From positions 206,491,148-206,555,147 of the forward strand of contig CM071598.1 in the NCBI GenBank assembly GCA_036435485.1: a DNA stretch of 64,000 bases, written 5' to 3'. The notes beneath the pieces were generated by a model that had not been told where the DNA came from, searched no databases, and saw nothing but the letters and a program-made list of their open reading frames with translations. The stretch comes from Saposhnikovia divaricata (Eukaryota; Streptophyta; Magnoliopsida; Apiales; Apiaceae). Made by a program: the position numbers and the translations under genes. Numbering within the stretch: position 1 is the first letter of the stretch; each line of letters starts with the position of its first letter. Below, piece by piece: positions 1-10,800 of the stretch.

Positions 1-488
1 GTCGTCCCGATTAATGAGACCGACTAATATTTTTAAATGTCATCTTCCTCGCAAAAAGGAATTTTTTTTTTATTCTTTGATAGATAAAATCAATCCAACA
101 TTCGAAGCAAATATTTGAGTGCCCAAAAAATTTCACCACAAATTTTCACCACCATGATAAAATCCTTGAGAACAATAATGTTCACAGAAATCTCATAAAT
201 TCTTTTGAAGATAATGGATAAAATGAACTCGCCTCAGTCTTTGTGCTTGCTCAAACCACTTAAGATTTACTCTCTAAAATTCGTAGTAGACACCTAAAGT
301 CACAAGGTGTTTTATCTAATTTAGCACAACCATCTCACGCGAACACTCAATTCTTAATCTACTAATTGGTACTATATCCCATAGTCCAACATGAACTCTA
401 TATGATCTCAGACGTTCCTTACTTAGCTATACACACTTCCTACTCACTCTCGTTTCTAGTTTACTATAACCTCGCTCTGATACCATTC
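1..488 (-). mobile_element. 5' leader of a minus-strand Gypsy LTR retrotransposon (partial)
   Basis: This stretch lies directly inside the LTR at 489-4325. Read on the minus strand it starts with a tRNA primer site at 474-485 and continues leftward out of the window. No reading frame or domain is recognisable, as expected for the untranslated leader between primer site and gag. The body of the element lies outside the window, so its completeness is unknown. Confidence 0.7.
474..485 (-). other. Primer binding site (tRNA-iMet) of the left Gypsy element
   Basis: On the minus strand the sequence is tggtatcagagc, the complement of the 3' end of plant initiator tRNA-Met. It lies three bases inside the LTR edge at 489. 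The spacing fixes the orientation of this element and proves that 489-4325 is its 5' LTR. Confidence 0.85.
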
Positions 489-3400
489 TGTAGCACCCCC
501 AAATCCGGGTCAGGATATTTGGTCGTTACCTGAGAATCCTCAAAATAACATCACCACTTTCATAAAATATTATTCCGTGTAATTGTCAAAAAATTGAAAT
601 ATAATCTCTATGACCCAAACAATCCAAGATCTTTTAGGTTATAGTGCTAGAAACAAGAATCCAAATTCCATAAAATAGCAACTTTCTTCTTTACCACATT
701 CTCTTAAATCAAAACCTAAATCACTGGTATAACTTCGACAAGAAGTATACCAGGCCAACAATACATAATAATAATTGTTAGAGTTTAACTATATTAAATA
801 GACCTTACTCTGGATCAGGACATCCCGCGTCAAGTTTTCTTCAAGATAGCGTCTGCTTCTTCTCTCTTCGAATTTTACGAATATGTCTCGCCAAACTACC
901 TTACTGAAAAGTTAGGGTTTCGAAACAAACAAGTATGAGCGGAAGAAATGCTCAGCAAGTGTGTAGTAAAACAGGAATAATAATAATATCATTGTTAATG
1001 AAGACATATAACATCTATCAAAACTCAAATCACAAGAGAAGTATTTCGAATCAAAAATCTATCAACACAGAATGGATTAAAATAAAGTATGAAATGGGTA
1101 TTCGGACATGATAGGTTCAGTGCTCTACTAGTAGGATCCCGACTACCTAAACAATTGGTTTAGTTGTACTCCTAACAAGGAAGCATCATTAAGGAAATAA
1201 TAGTCTCAAAGGTTATCGACAAGTTCAATACAGTAAATGGGGTATAAATTGAATAAACAAGAATGACAATAAATGTCGACAAGATCGACAATAAATGGAA
1301 TAATACCATAATAAGCATATTTAAAATAATCTCACTTGAACAAGAAGTAAAGGGAAAACACTTGCCTTGAATTCTCAACTATCATGAAGCGTCACAGTAA
1401 TACTGCTTTCATCTTCTATCTTACGGCGTCACAATCTTCTAATTTGATCATTATTTGGTTCAGCGCTCTTGCGGTTGCTACGAGTCTAATTCGCCGATAT
1501 CGAGCTCGCGCGTCAATTCCAATATCAAACATAAGACAATACTTTGGTCTCAAGACGACAACTCTAATATTTTCTATAAACGCTTATAAACTCAACTTGA
1601 ACGTATTAACCATACTCACCAATTTCTCTGTTGGAAGAAGATAATCGAAGACGTCCCCTCTGAACATATATGTTTTCCCGTTGGAAAACGCCTCACAGTG
1701 AATCCAACACCCACAACCAATACTTCATCCATCTTCATACTTCCTCATTTAACCCTCACTTATATCCGCCAACAATCCTGAGTCAAACTTTCCACTAAAT
1801 TCCCGGATAAATAAATCTTCTCCGAACTCAGGAATCCAATCTATATAATATTTTAATATCCGTAAATCCTACTTAAAAACGAGAATATAGTTACCAAATA
1901 TAACGGCAACTCTCCATTTAAAAGGTCTCTCTAATTATCTCCAAGTATTCGCTAACCAATAATTTATTCAAATAGCACTTCTACTTTAAATTGGCTCTTA
2001 TGAATTCTCTACAATTCTCTAAATTTCACTAGTTTAATAATATTAACCTCTATTTATACTCAAAACAAAATAATTCCGCCATCCATTTTTATCCATCCCT
2101 AATTATTATTCTCACTTTTAACCAAATATAATTTATCAAAATAATTTTACTTTTAATTATCCTCACAATTCTAATTTATTTTACTCATTTTTAATATTAA
2201 TCCGATTTTAGCCTCTAAACTAATTGGCTCATACAAATTTCAAAAAAATTCACATAAAAGCTCTATTGTACTTAAATCCATTTTAGGACAATAATAATAT
2301 TATAAATCTCTAATTATTCTCAAAAGCAAAGAATCCATTTTTATTGGAACAATGGTATAAATCTCTATTTTATTCCAGAAATAAAATAATCCACGAATTC
2401 ATTTTAATCTTGTAAATAATTTAATAATAATTCTGGTTTTAGTCTCTAAAATAATCTGATTCGATCCGGTTAATTAAAATAATCCGGTAATATTTAATAT
2501 CAACTTTCTAAAATAAAACCATATTTTACTCTATAAATATTCCCTCTTTTATTAATGAATCATTAAATCTCTAATTATGCCCAAATAATCAAAAATTATT
2601 CTTATTTAATTAATTACTTAATTTTACCACTTTATTAAACTCTTTTTATTCTCAAAATTTTAATAATATTTCAAATTTATAACTCCTTTTTATTAGCGAA
2701 TCATTAAGTCTCTAATTATGACTTAAATAATTGCTAATTATTTATTCACTCGAATCACATTTAAATTAACACTAATAAAATTCCCACAATTTTCTCTAAG
2801 TTTCAAATTTCATTTAAATAGGTCTTGTTTTATTCTCAAAATAAAATAACTCATTTTACACTAAATTCTAATTTTATTATAAATTACTCCTATTTTATTT
2901 CTCACCATTTTTACAATAATATCTCAATTATTAAAACCAAAATTTAAAAAAAAAAATCAACCTCTTTTATTAGTATCTCTTTATTTATTATATCTCTAAT
3001 TTTATTATTATTATTATATAAATATTTTTATATATATCAATTGAAACAGTTTCAGATAAAAAATTTCACAACATCACGGCAGTGCGTGGGGCACACGCGC
3101 CACCACCGCTTCTGCCGCCCCTCCCCTGAAAAACTCTCTTCTCCCAAACCCGTTTCTCTCCCTCTCTCTTTTCTCTCTCTCTCTCATCTCTTTCTCTCAA
3201 TCTCTCTCTTTCTCTCTTCTTTCTTCACTCCCTCTCGATCTCAGTCTCCCCTCTCTCCCTGCGCTCCCTCAATCTCTCGTCACTCTCTCTATCAATATTC
3301 TCTTCTCTCTTTCTCCTCTCTTCTCTCTCTGTCACTCTCTTCTTTTCTCTCTTTCAATCTCTTGCCTTCTCTCCCTTTCTCACCCTACCCCGCTGCAACT

Positions 3401-4325
3401 CTGCTGCCACCACCTTCAACACGGTGGTGGCCTTCTCTGACCACAGACCCGCATCACACTAACACACATACAATTCGGAATGTCAACACATCCTCCTCAA
3501 AATCTCTCTCCGACGCCTCCTCCCCCTATCTCCCTCGTCTTTCCTTTACTCTCCACCTCCATCTCTCAAGCTCTCTGTCAAACTCCGACTACATCACAAC
3601 AGTACAACCAAAAACTAAACACACTCAAAGAAAAGAACAAGGCACAGAAAAAGCTTAACATAAAAGAAAAAAAAAGAAACTACCTGATATTGTACTCTGT
3701 TTGTAAATGATTATATTGGTCGAGTTTTGGTTTGTATATGCAGTGGTCTTTAACAGGAAAAGGAAGGATGGGATGTTTTTGTTTCATGAAAGAGACAGTT
3801 GGTGTTTTAAGAGAGATAGGAGAAAATGGTGTTAAGTCAAATAAAAATGGTTGGGCTTTTGTTCTCTGTTTGTAAAACTGTAAAGTGGACAAAACGTGGG
3901 GACTAAGCATGGGAATGAGAAAAAGAATGATGGAACATTTCGTGTTAAAAAAAAGTGTTGTGTTTTGTAAAAGAGAGCTCGTGTTTCGGAAAAGAATTAC
4001 TCGTTTTCTGTGATCGAAAAATGTTGTCTAACCTTGTGCATAACAATCCTATCAGTAATAATAATCTCGTTTTCCCCCGCTGGCTAAATAAAACGAGACT
4101 CTAATTTCGTTGTCTAAAATAATTTCGATCCAAAAATTTAAAATCCTATTTTCCTAAATTTCCTAATTTTAATAAATACCAAATAATTAATATTTACTCC
4201 CATATGGATATATAAATATTAAAATTTACAAAAAATGCGTTAATTAAAATATACTAGTGCATCGCTCTTATTTAAAATTTAAATATCGAGTAGGAAAAAT
4301 TATTCGAAAATTTGCGGTTATTACA
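489..4325 (-). mobile_element. 5' LTR (about 3.8 kb) of the left Gypsy element, minus strand
   Basis: On the minus strand it begins tgtaataaccgc at 4325 and ends with the complement of tgtagcaccccc at 489. Both ends match the LTR termini of the Gypsy element at 49706-60882, as do blocks of its first few hundred bases, so it belongs to the same broad family. The very AT-rich body around 1900-3000 and the pyrimidine-rich island around 3110-3660 recur in those LTRs. ORFs inside are low-complexity and not genes. Copy B of the duplication (46788 onward) lacks it, so the likely target bases are ataat at 4326-4330; the other target copy is outside the window. Confidence 0.8.
3110..3660. repeat. Pyrimidine-rich (TCTC) island inside the left LTR
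   Basis: The plus strand is almost pure C/T with TCTC runs for several hundred bases, followed by a small ccaccacc/ggtggtgg inverted repeat near 3407-3430. The same asymmetry occurs at the equivalent place in the LTRs at 50630-50935 and 57780-58440, as GA on the plus strand. The open frame at 3041-3658 is a by-product of Ser/Leu/Pro codons. Confidence 0.75.
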
Positions 4326-4656
4326 ATAATAATAAATTGTTACACAAATATAGTACATGTATGTTTCAAGTATATCATATGTAATCTAATAAAATAAAAA
4401 AAAATCAAAAATAATTATGAAATACTAAAAAATATGTTAGCCTAAACTTTGAAATATAAATTATAAAAAAACCATTTACATGAAAAAAAGAAAAATGTAT
4501 AATTACAAACCATATAACATATGTATTATTATCATTCAAAGTAAAATAGATTATTCAAATTGCTATAAAACTAATTTTTCAAGTAAAAATTATAATCAAA
4601 ATTGTACTACAAAATATTAATAAAATTATCCGTGCATCGCAAGAGTATAATGCTAG
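4326..4656 (+). mobile_element. Helitron-like 3' end, copy A
   Basis: The segment ends in ccgtgcatcgcaagagtataatg followed by CTAG and a T. This resembles plant Helitron termini: a short GC hairpin about 10 bases before CTRR. The hairpin has decayed (gcaagag where a perfect partner would be gcacgg). The identical end occurs in copy B at 47115. The 5' end is not identifiable because the left LTR was inserted here. A non-autonomous Helitron is my best reading, not proven. Confidence 0.4.
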
Positions 4657-4895
4657 TATCAAAAAAAAGAAAAAGAAAATGAGATTTTATGATATAAAAT
4701 TAAAATAAGATTCAAATATACTGTAAGGGAAAAATGAGCTCTAGCAGAATGGGAAATTAATTGCACTAAAGGAAACAATTTTTTACATGTTTGCGAATAA
4801 ATATAGTAAACCCTTCCTTCAAAAAAATATATAGCAAACCCTACTTTTTCCAAGTGTATACATTGCATAACTTGCTTTTCAACTCAATGGACTAA

Positions 4896-5535
4896 GAGCA
4901 TCTTCAATGGGGTTGACTAAAATGGTTGGCTAAAATAATATAAAATAATGATAGGTTAAATTTGTTGAATGTGTAAGGTGTTGTACTCCAATGAGGCTGG
5001 CTATAAGGTTTGTCTATATTTTGAAATAATATATTATAATTTCAAATAATGCATTTTCAATAAAATTTAAATTCTTAAAAATTATATTGCTATTAATTGA
5101 TCTTAAAATGTAGTCATATATTTTAGAATTACAGTATAATTATAATTCTAATAAAATCAAGTAAAATTGTATATTCTTAATTAAAAAATAAATTATACTT
5201 GAATTTAGTTGTCGCATGTTTTATAATTTTGTATTGTTCCAATGTTTATTATCCCGACTCACTCATATTTGCCAAAAGAAATAAATGAGAACTCTCATAA
5301 ATAATTATTGTCCAATGCAAAAAGGTTATGTGTGAGAGTAGGTGATTACGTGGCCGGCCACTACAGATCTGTAGTGCTTCTCCAAATTTGGCCTACGACA
5401 TATGGTTGGCTATTATTTTGAACAAGGGGAATGAATGGTTGGAGGGGTTCACTTTGGTCCAATTATGTATAATATGTACTGTTGAGTTGCCACATGGATC
5501 ATTTTGCTGAGGGTTCATTGGGGTTGGAGATGCTC
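4896..5535. mobile_element. PIF/Harbinger-like MITE, copy A (640 bp)
   Basis: The terminal inverted repeats are gagcatcttcaatgg on the left and the complement of gagcatctccaa on the right. They are flanked by the 3-bp duplication taa (4893-4895 and 5536-5538), the target size and sequence typical of PIF/Harbinger elements. The interior is AT-rich and non-coding. The same insertion is present in copy B, so it predates the segmental duplication. Confidence 0.75.
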
Positions 5536-7512
5536 TAACAAACTTAAACAAATATGTAAAATATCCAATCAACAAAGGGTAATTAAGGCTCATCTTATTA
5601 CTGGTTTTTGTTTATATTTTATGCAGCTTCTTAAGAAAAAATGAACACAAAATTTCTAGCATATGAGTACAAGATATGAGCATTATTAGGAGATGCATCA
5701 TTAAATTAATATAATTCTAAAATTCCCAAAAACATGTGCGCATTGTCAACGCTATTAAATATTTAATTACGATAATTTCAATCAATATCATATATATTTA
5801 CCAATACCGAGGTAACCAAAAAACACCAATTTCATCATTCTATTTTTTTCCATATCTCAAATTCCAAGAAACGACTTTAAACATTGAACAAATCATTGTT
5901 ATTCTCGAACTTTAAATTTTTTGTCTTTGGTGATGATTTTTTAAAATGAGTATTTCAAATTCTTGAACTTCAATTGTCGTACGTATCAATATCCTAAACA
6001 ACTATGTTCCTTGGCAATCTAGAGGAAAATATCTATGAAACTTATAGTTTTCTGATTGAAAAAAAATGAGTTTTGGTGTGCTTTTATTTTTTGTTTTCTA
6101 TGGATGCATCATCGGGTTGTGAATTTTTTGGAATCTAAGGTTTATGATCATCAATCAATCCACTTTCATCTCTTCCTTAAGAATTTTCAGATATTAAAGT
6201 CGTATTAATGAGAAAAATGCGTCCAAATCTACGTAAGTTTCATGTAAAAAAATCATGGATTAAGATTTATCGTAACTACTTTTCAATATATGTGATCAAA
6301 GTTTTGTATGATTGAAATTGATACTTGGTTTTGTCCGTATATTTGATGTGTCTTTAATTATGTGTTGTACACATACACACACAAGCCGGGGTTTTAATTT
6401 GTTGTAAACAATAATTTATCGTTCATGAGCAAAGTAATAGGCATATTTCTACGTAAAAGAATATCTTTCGATAAGCATCACATTATATTTTATACCTTTT
6501 AAAAGAAATCCTGACGTAGAGTTTACTGATATAAGCGATTTAGATTTAATTAATTTCATAAATTCTTAAAATAACAATTACAAACATGTTTTCAACTGAT
6601 CATATCCATTTTCTTCCATTTAAATCTACATATATAGATATATACATATCCATGTATATGTATACATATAAAAGAAATGATTTTCCAAATATTAGATGAA
6701 GCAAAAATGGAAGGGGGTCGAAATCATTGATTCATTTCTAATAATTTCAGTATAGATTTTTTATTTTCTTTTTAGTTTATCCTGATTATAGATCTATTGA
6801 TTTTTAGGTTCGTTATTGAAGATCGATGCAATTTATTGATTTTTGTTTATTCTGATAAGCTTTTGTTTTAATATTGTTTTGGTCTAGTATACCAACTGTT
6901 TGTTTAATTGTTTTAAAGGAATATATATTTTTCTGAAGCTTTGGTTGATTAAGATTGATGTTGCTTTAGGCGTTTCTAACCCTTCTTTCAGATTACGCTT
7001 GATTTTTGTACATTTTTAAAAAAAATAATTTTGTTGATCTTCCTATTTCTGTTTCATCTTCATCGTCTTCTTTCCTACATTTGATTTTGGTGGAATGAAT
7101 GTCGAAGTTGCATCTAACTACCTATAAAGATGCATTTGATTAGTTACGGGTTTCGACATTACAAATTGAATTGATTTGAAAAAAAGCAGGTGTAACATAA
7201 ATCAACTATCAAATAAAGAAAAATAAAATTGCATTTTAGATTGGAAAGTACCGAATTTTTAATTGTTAAAAAATCCTATATTTGGTCTTAATTGCAAGAA
7301 AATAATTTAAAAACTTAGTTCTTTTGGGTACAATAACTCACAATATACTTTCACTCTGTTACTTGTCACGATCTGGTACACTTACTACGATTTTCTGATT
7401 ATCGACAACTTCTAAGCCATAGCAATTGATTTTCTAGGAACTAATGGCCATCATAGGAAACTTGCTCACTTCCATCAGGTTACGCGATTCCCTTGCTAAA
7501 ATGATGTAGTTA

Positions 7513-7517
7513 GTATA
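7513..7517. other. Target site duplication of the Sirevirus (left)
   Basis: The bases gtata precede the 5' LTR and recur at 28287-28291 just after the 3' LTR. Copy B has the uninterrupted site near 61155 (attagtatatgtgtcag). Confidence 0.95.
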
Positions 7518-7590
7518 TGTTAAATATAATTGATGTGTTTTAATCAGTGTTTAAGTGTTACAGTGAATTATCAGAGTTTAGCTGGAAGCA

Positions 7591-7650
7591 GTCAGAGTTT
7601 AGTGTAAACTCTGACAGATGGAAGCTCGACAGAGTTTGTCAAACTCTGTC
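7591..7650. promoter_or_regulatory. Two adjacent hairpins in the Sirevirus LTR
   Basis: Hairpin one has 11-bp arms (7591-7601 and 7605-7615) around loop gtg. Hairpin two has 10-bp arms (7628-7637 and 7641-7650) around loop gtc. Both use the core cagagttt/aaactctg. The second LTR keeps both, with one mismatch in the first. Their position in the U3-like part suggests a protein-binding or packaging role, which is inference. Confidence 0.6.
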
Positions 7651-7832
7651 TGGAGGAAGCGTCTACTGGTCAACAGTGATTGAAGATTTATTATGGAAAC
7701 GATATCTTTGAAGATTGGATAGCTATCAAAGAGATCGAGTTGACATAGGAGATGTGTGACAATCTGTAATTGATATCATTGTATAGCTGATTATTAGGAA
7801 TATCAATTAGAGATTGTATCGTAGCTGTATGT

Positions 7833-7842
7833 TATATAAATA
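7833..7842 (+). promoter_or_regulatory. Putative TATA box of the Sirevirus LTR
   Basis: tatataaata sits about two-thirds into the LTR, between AT-poorer blocks. The same bases occur in the other LTR at 28093-28102. It is the only good TATA match in the LTR. Confidence 0.6.
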
Positions 7843-8028
7843 CAGATAGGTTAACCCTAGAAGGGCATCGATAACGAATTATCTTTATTGTAACCTAGCA
7901 GCTCTTTGTGATATTTTACATTACAAAGAGGGTTCGTAATATACAAGAAGTTTTTAAGTGCATAAACGTTTTTGCTTGTTAAACTCTCATACAAAGTTGA
8001 TTATTAATTGTGTATTCGGCCTAACAAG

Positions 8029-8040
8029 TGGTATCAGAGC
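8029..8040 (+). other. Primer binding site (tRNA-iMet) of the Sirevirus
   Basis: tggtatcagagc starts two bases after the 5' LTR and complements the 3' end of plant initiator tRNA-Met. The inversion break of the gag block follows almost immediately, at about 8042. Confidence 0.92.
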
Positions 8041-8041
8041 C

Positions 8042-8520
8042 TTTGGGAGTCCTCTTACAAGATCCTTTCTGATCAATTCATTGATGTTGTTCAAGTTCAA
8101 ATGTGAGAGTTTCTTGTGCCACTTCCAACTCTCTTCACTAGACATTCTTGTAGACAGGCAAACAGGTTTTCCAACAGAGTCTATCAAAAGCTTGATTTCA
8201 TAAATGTTGTTTTGCCTGTGACCAACTAGAACAACCTTTCCTGTAGATTTGCTGATTACTTCACAATATTCAGGTTGAAAATCTACATGATATCCCTTGT
8301 CACAGATTTGACTCACAGATAACAAGTCATGCTTGAGTCCTGGGACATGAGCTACATTGTTGATGATGACATTTCCAAGATTAATATTGCCATATCACAA
8401 TGTTCTTCCTACATTGCCATCACCATAGGAAACTTTTGGGCCAGCCTTCTCCTCATATTCTGATAGCAGGGCTTTATTTCCAGTCATGTGTCCTGAACAT
8501 CCACTGTCCACGACTAGGGT
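8042..8520 (-). pseudogene. Sirevirus protease and pre-integrase segment (inverted)
   Basis: Read on the minus strand, the segment 8520-8340 has the retropepsin active site VVDSGCSGHMTG followed by a typical Copia protease C-terminal part ending near GLKHDLLSVSQI. A TGA stop interrupts it at about 8395. The open frame from 8325 then carries the gag-pre-integrase domain with WKWHKKLSHLN, which supplies the two histidines of the integrase HHCC zinc finger. The frame runs through RGLPK and then hits antisense primer-site and LTR sequence. The matching cysteine pair (CDSC) is on the plus strand at 10813-10824. The block is therefore inverted relative to the rest of pol. Confidence 0.88.
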
Positions 8521-9334
8521 TGCCTCCCTGTTGCCCTGCAATCAAAAGCAATTACTGAGGATTAGTTTTAAGGATCCAGACTTGCTTGGATCCTTTGGCA
8601 TTCTTAACTTTGTTAGCTTTTGCAGCGGAATTAACATTATCAGAGTTTGAGCTAACAGTATCAGTGTTTACACTTGCAGTATCAACTTTAACCCATTTCA
8701 GATTGGGTTTCAGTTCATAGTAATTATGATAGATAGCATGATATTTTCTGCAACTATAAATGGAATTCCAAGTGCTTCCACAGTGTGTACATAAAGTCTG
8801 TGGCTTAGTTCTAGCAAAATCCTTCTTTACCCCAGACTTTGTAGGTAAAGAATTTATATTTTTATTTTTCTTGCAGAAATTTGCAAGATGCTTAGTACTA
8901 CCACAGTTATGACATGTCTTTCTTGGAGCATAACTAGCAAGCATTGGTTTATTTCCTGAAGTGATGCCTACTTTTCCATTTCTGTTCTTGTTTGACACTT
9001 TCTGTTTCTCAACAGATTTTAACTCCTTCGGTTTATGTTTGAGTTGTTTATCTATCATTGAACCAATATTAACCTGTTTAACACTAGTTTTTACTGGTTT
9101 ACTTTTGACAGCTTCCTTTTCATTTTCAGACAAAAATTTACTGGTTCCATGAACAAAATGAGTTCTGACTTTAACTTGATTTTGAAATCTAAGTTCATCT
9201 CCCTCATTATAGCCTAGACCAACAGTGTCTGTTTGAAAAATCTGTTGAGTGTCCTTCCCAGAATTAGTCCAAGTCCTAATTTTATTATTTGCTTCCTCCA
9301 ACTCTGACTCTAGTTGTTTATACTTCTGAAGCAA
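8521..9334 (-). pseudogene. Sirevirus Gag C-terminal zinc-knuckle segment (inverted)
   Basis: The minus-strand frame 9334-8552 begins with a charged coiled-coil stretch (QLESELEEANNK), continues from the Gag ORF upstream by a frameshift near 9340, and holds two knuckles. CHNCGSTKHLANFC fits C-x2-C-x4-H-x4-C. CTHCGSTWNSIYSC has Asn where His is expected, so its zinc binding is doubtful. Knuckles of this kind bind nucleic acid in the capsid. The frame leads toward the protease segment. It is likely the second half of Gag, broken by a one-base indel. Confidence 0.8.
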
Positions 9335-10781
9335 ATTCTGTTCTTTGCAACAGCATCATCTCTCTCTTTCGAACTTGTTGCATGTTTTCAAGTTTCTCTT
9401 CAACAAGTTTATTTCTTACCTTAAGTTCAGAATTTTCAGCTTTTATCCTCTCATTTTCTAAAGTCTGATCCCTATAACTTATATGCAATGACTTAAGATA
9501 AATTCTTAATTGAGCAATGTCATCTATATGATAAGCATAGGTAGTTAGAGGTACCTGATTTTCAGAGGATTCTGATTCAGTAGTAGCCATGAGAGCATAG
9601 TTCACTTCTTCATCAGAATCTAAAGTATCTGCCCAATCTCTGCCTTTAGTGTAGAGTACCTTTCCAGTTTTACCCTTCTTGCACTCAGGAGCATAGTGAC
9701 CCATCTCCTTACACTTGTAGCATTGAATTTCAGACTTATCCTTCTTCCCTTTAGAATCTCTCTTATCAGACTTCCTGTAGCTTTTCCTGTCTTCATTTGA
9801 ATCCCTAGAAAACCTTTTTCCTTTCTTGAAATTCTTGAAGCCCATTTTCTTGAAAGTCTTCACCATCAACACAGCCATTTTCCTCATTTCTTCTTCATCA
9901 TCTTCAGAGTCAGATGATTCAGAAGAGTTTGAATCATAATCAGAGTTTGGTGATTCACTTTCTGAATGTATGACCAAAGCTTTTCCCTTCATTTTCCTTC
10001 TTGTTGCCTCTTTCTTCTGAGGCTTTTCTTCAACATTAAGAGCAACAGACTTTCCTTTCCTGCTTGATCTCCTGTTTCTCTGCTCCATTTCCAATTCATG
10101 AGTTTTGAGCAGTCCATAGATTTCATCAATCTCTGTTTCAGCAAGATCATAGTTTTCTCTAATAGTGGTTGTTTTCACATCCCACTTTTCAGGTAGAGAA
10201 AAAAGAAACTTGAGACTCGAGTCTTCTAGATCATACTCTTTGTTGACCAATGACAGATCATTAATCAGTTTACAGAATCTATCAAATGTTTCTGTCATGG
10301 TCTCTTCAGGTTTAGCCTCAAAATGCTCATACTCTTGTGTGAGTATGTTTCTCCTATTCTTCTTAATAGCCGCAGTTCCTTGACACCTGACTTCAAGAGC
10401 ATCCCATATTTCTTTTGCAGTGGTGCAGTTAATGACTTTGTTAGACATAACATTGTCTAAAGCACTATGCAGTAAATTCCTAACTTTTGCATCCTTAGCA
10501 ATTGATGATAGATCTTCAGGAGTCATGTCCTTCTTTTCCTTTGGAACCATTTTTGCTTCTTCACCAGCAACTGCAACAGATAGCTTTGTAGGATTATGAG
10601 GACCTTCATAAATCCTGTCAAGATATTCTGGATCTGTAGCCTCCAGAAACATAGTCATCTTGACCTTCCACATAGCATACTCTAATGGCCTCAGAATAAG
10701 AACCCTGATTGGTTCATAACGACTCACAGTAGTAGGAGCCTTTTCTTGAACAGTAGGTGTTGGTGGAGGAATTGCTGCCAT
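9318..10781 (-). CDS. gag: Sirevirus Gag, N-terminal 487 residues (inverted block)
   Basis: The start is ATG at 10781 (MAAIPPPTP). Residues about 30-230 form the UBN2/DUF4219-type Copia Gag domain: YAMWKVKMTMFLEA near residue 36, AKEIWDALEVRCQG near residue 122, and PEETMTETFDRF. An acidic Ser/Asp stretch near residues 270-300 and a lysine-rich stretch follow. A CCHC zinc knuckle, CYKCKEMGHYAPEC, lies at about 353-366, then a coiled coil to the end. Gag forms the cytoplasmic particle that packages element RNA. The gene sits on the strand opposite to pol and runs away from it, so it cannot be translated from the element's genomic RNA. The stop at 9318 results from a frameshift relative to the frame at 9334-8552. 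Confidence 0.9.
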   Translation of the reverse strand: MAAIPPPTPTVQEKAPTTVSRYEPIRVLILRPLEYAMWKVKMTMFLEATDPEYLDRIYEGPHNPTKLSVAVAGEEAKMVPKEKKDMTPEDLSSIAKDAKVRNLLHSALDNVMSNKVINCTTAKEIWDALEVRCQGTAAIKKNRRNILTQEYEHFEAKPEETMTETFDRFCKLINDLSLVNKEYDLEDSSLKFLFSLPEKWDVKTTTIRENYDLAETEIDEIYGLLKTHELEMEQRNRRSSRKGKSVALNVEEKPQKKEATRRKMKGKALVIHSESESPNSDYDSNSSESSDSEDDEEEMRKMAVLMVKTFKKMGFKNFKKGKRFSRDSNEDRKSYRKSDKRDSKGKKDKSEIQCYKCKEMGHYAPECKKGKTGKVLYTKGRDWADTLDSDEEVNYALMATTESESSENQVPLTTYAYHIDDIAQLRIYLKSLHISYRDQTLENERIKAENSELKVRNKLVEEKLENMQQVRKREMMLLQRTEFASEV

Positions 10782-10782
10782 G

Positions 10783-10800
10783 ATTATTTTTGTGTTAAAT
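10783..10800. other. Right junction of the inverted gag block
   Basis: The Gag start codon (minus strand, 10781-10779) and the integrase frame (plus strand, readable from about 10795) are head to head with only about a dozen bases between. In an ordinary element the Gag leader follows the primer site, and the residues before CDSC follow the pre-integrase domain. The break must therefore lie in these bases. The partner break is near 8042. Confidence 0.8.

Larger units (their letters stand above)
4326..7512. repeat. Segmental duplication copy A, left part
   Basis: This segment matches 46788-49705 plus the start of 60883-61155 almost base for base and in the same order. Differences are scattered substitutions and short indels. 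It contains a Helitron-like 3' end, a Harbinger-like MITE and otherwise AT-rich DNA. 5540-7250 has no gene that I can support; a 64-codon frame at the equivalent place in copy B (48463-48657) is interrupted here, which argues against coding. The last part, 7251-7512, belongs to the downstream end of the degenerate gene described at 28292-30832. Confidence 0.92.
7518..8026 (+). repeat. 5' LTR of the Sirevirus (509 bp)
   Basis: It begins tgttaaat and ends cctaaca, and matches 27778-28286 with about seven substitutions and no indel that I can see. It contains two near-perfect palindromes built on cagagttt/aaactctg and a TATA-like tatataaata at 7833-7842. The low divergence points to a young insertion. 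Confidence 0.95.

Noticed and set aside
3041..3658. 205-codon plus-strand ORF
   Set aside because: It lies entirely in the TCTC-rich island of an LTR; Ser/Leu/Pro-rich, no motif, and the equivalent LTR positions do not conserve the frame.
7958..8203. 81-codon plus-strand ORF at the LTR/primer-site boundary
   Set aside because: Shadow of the inverted pre-integrase frame on the other strand.
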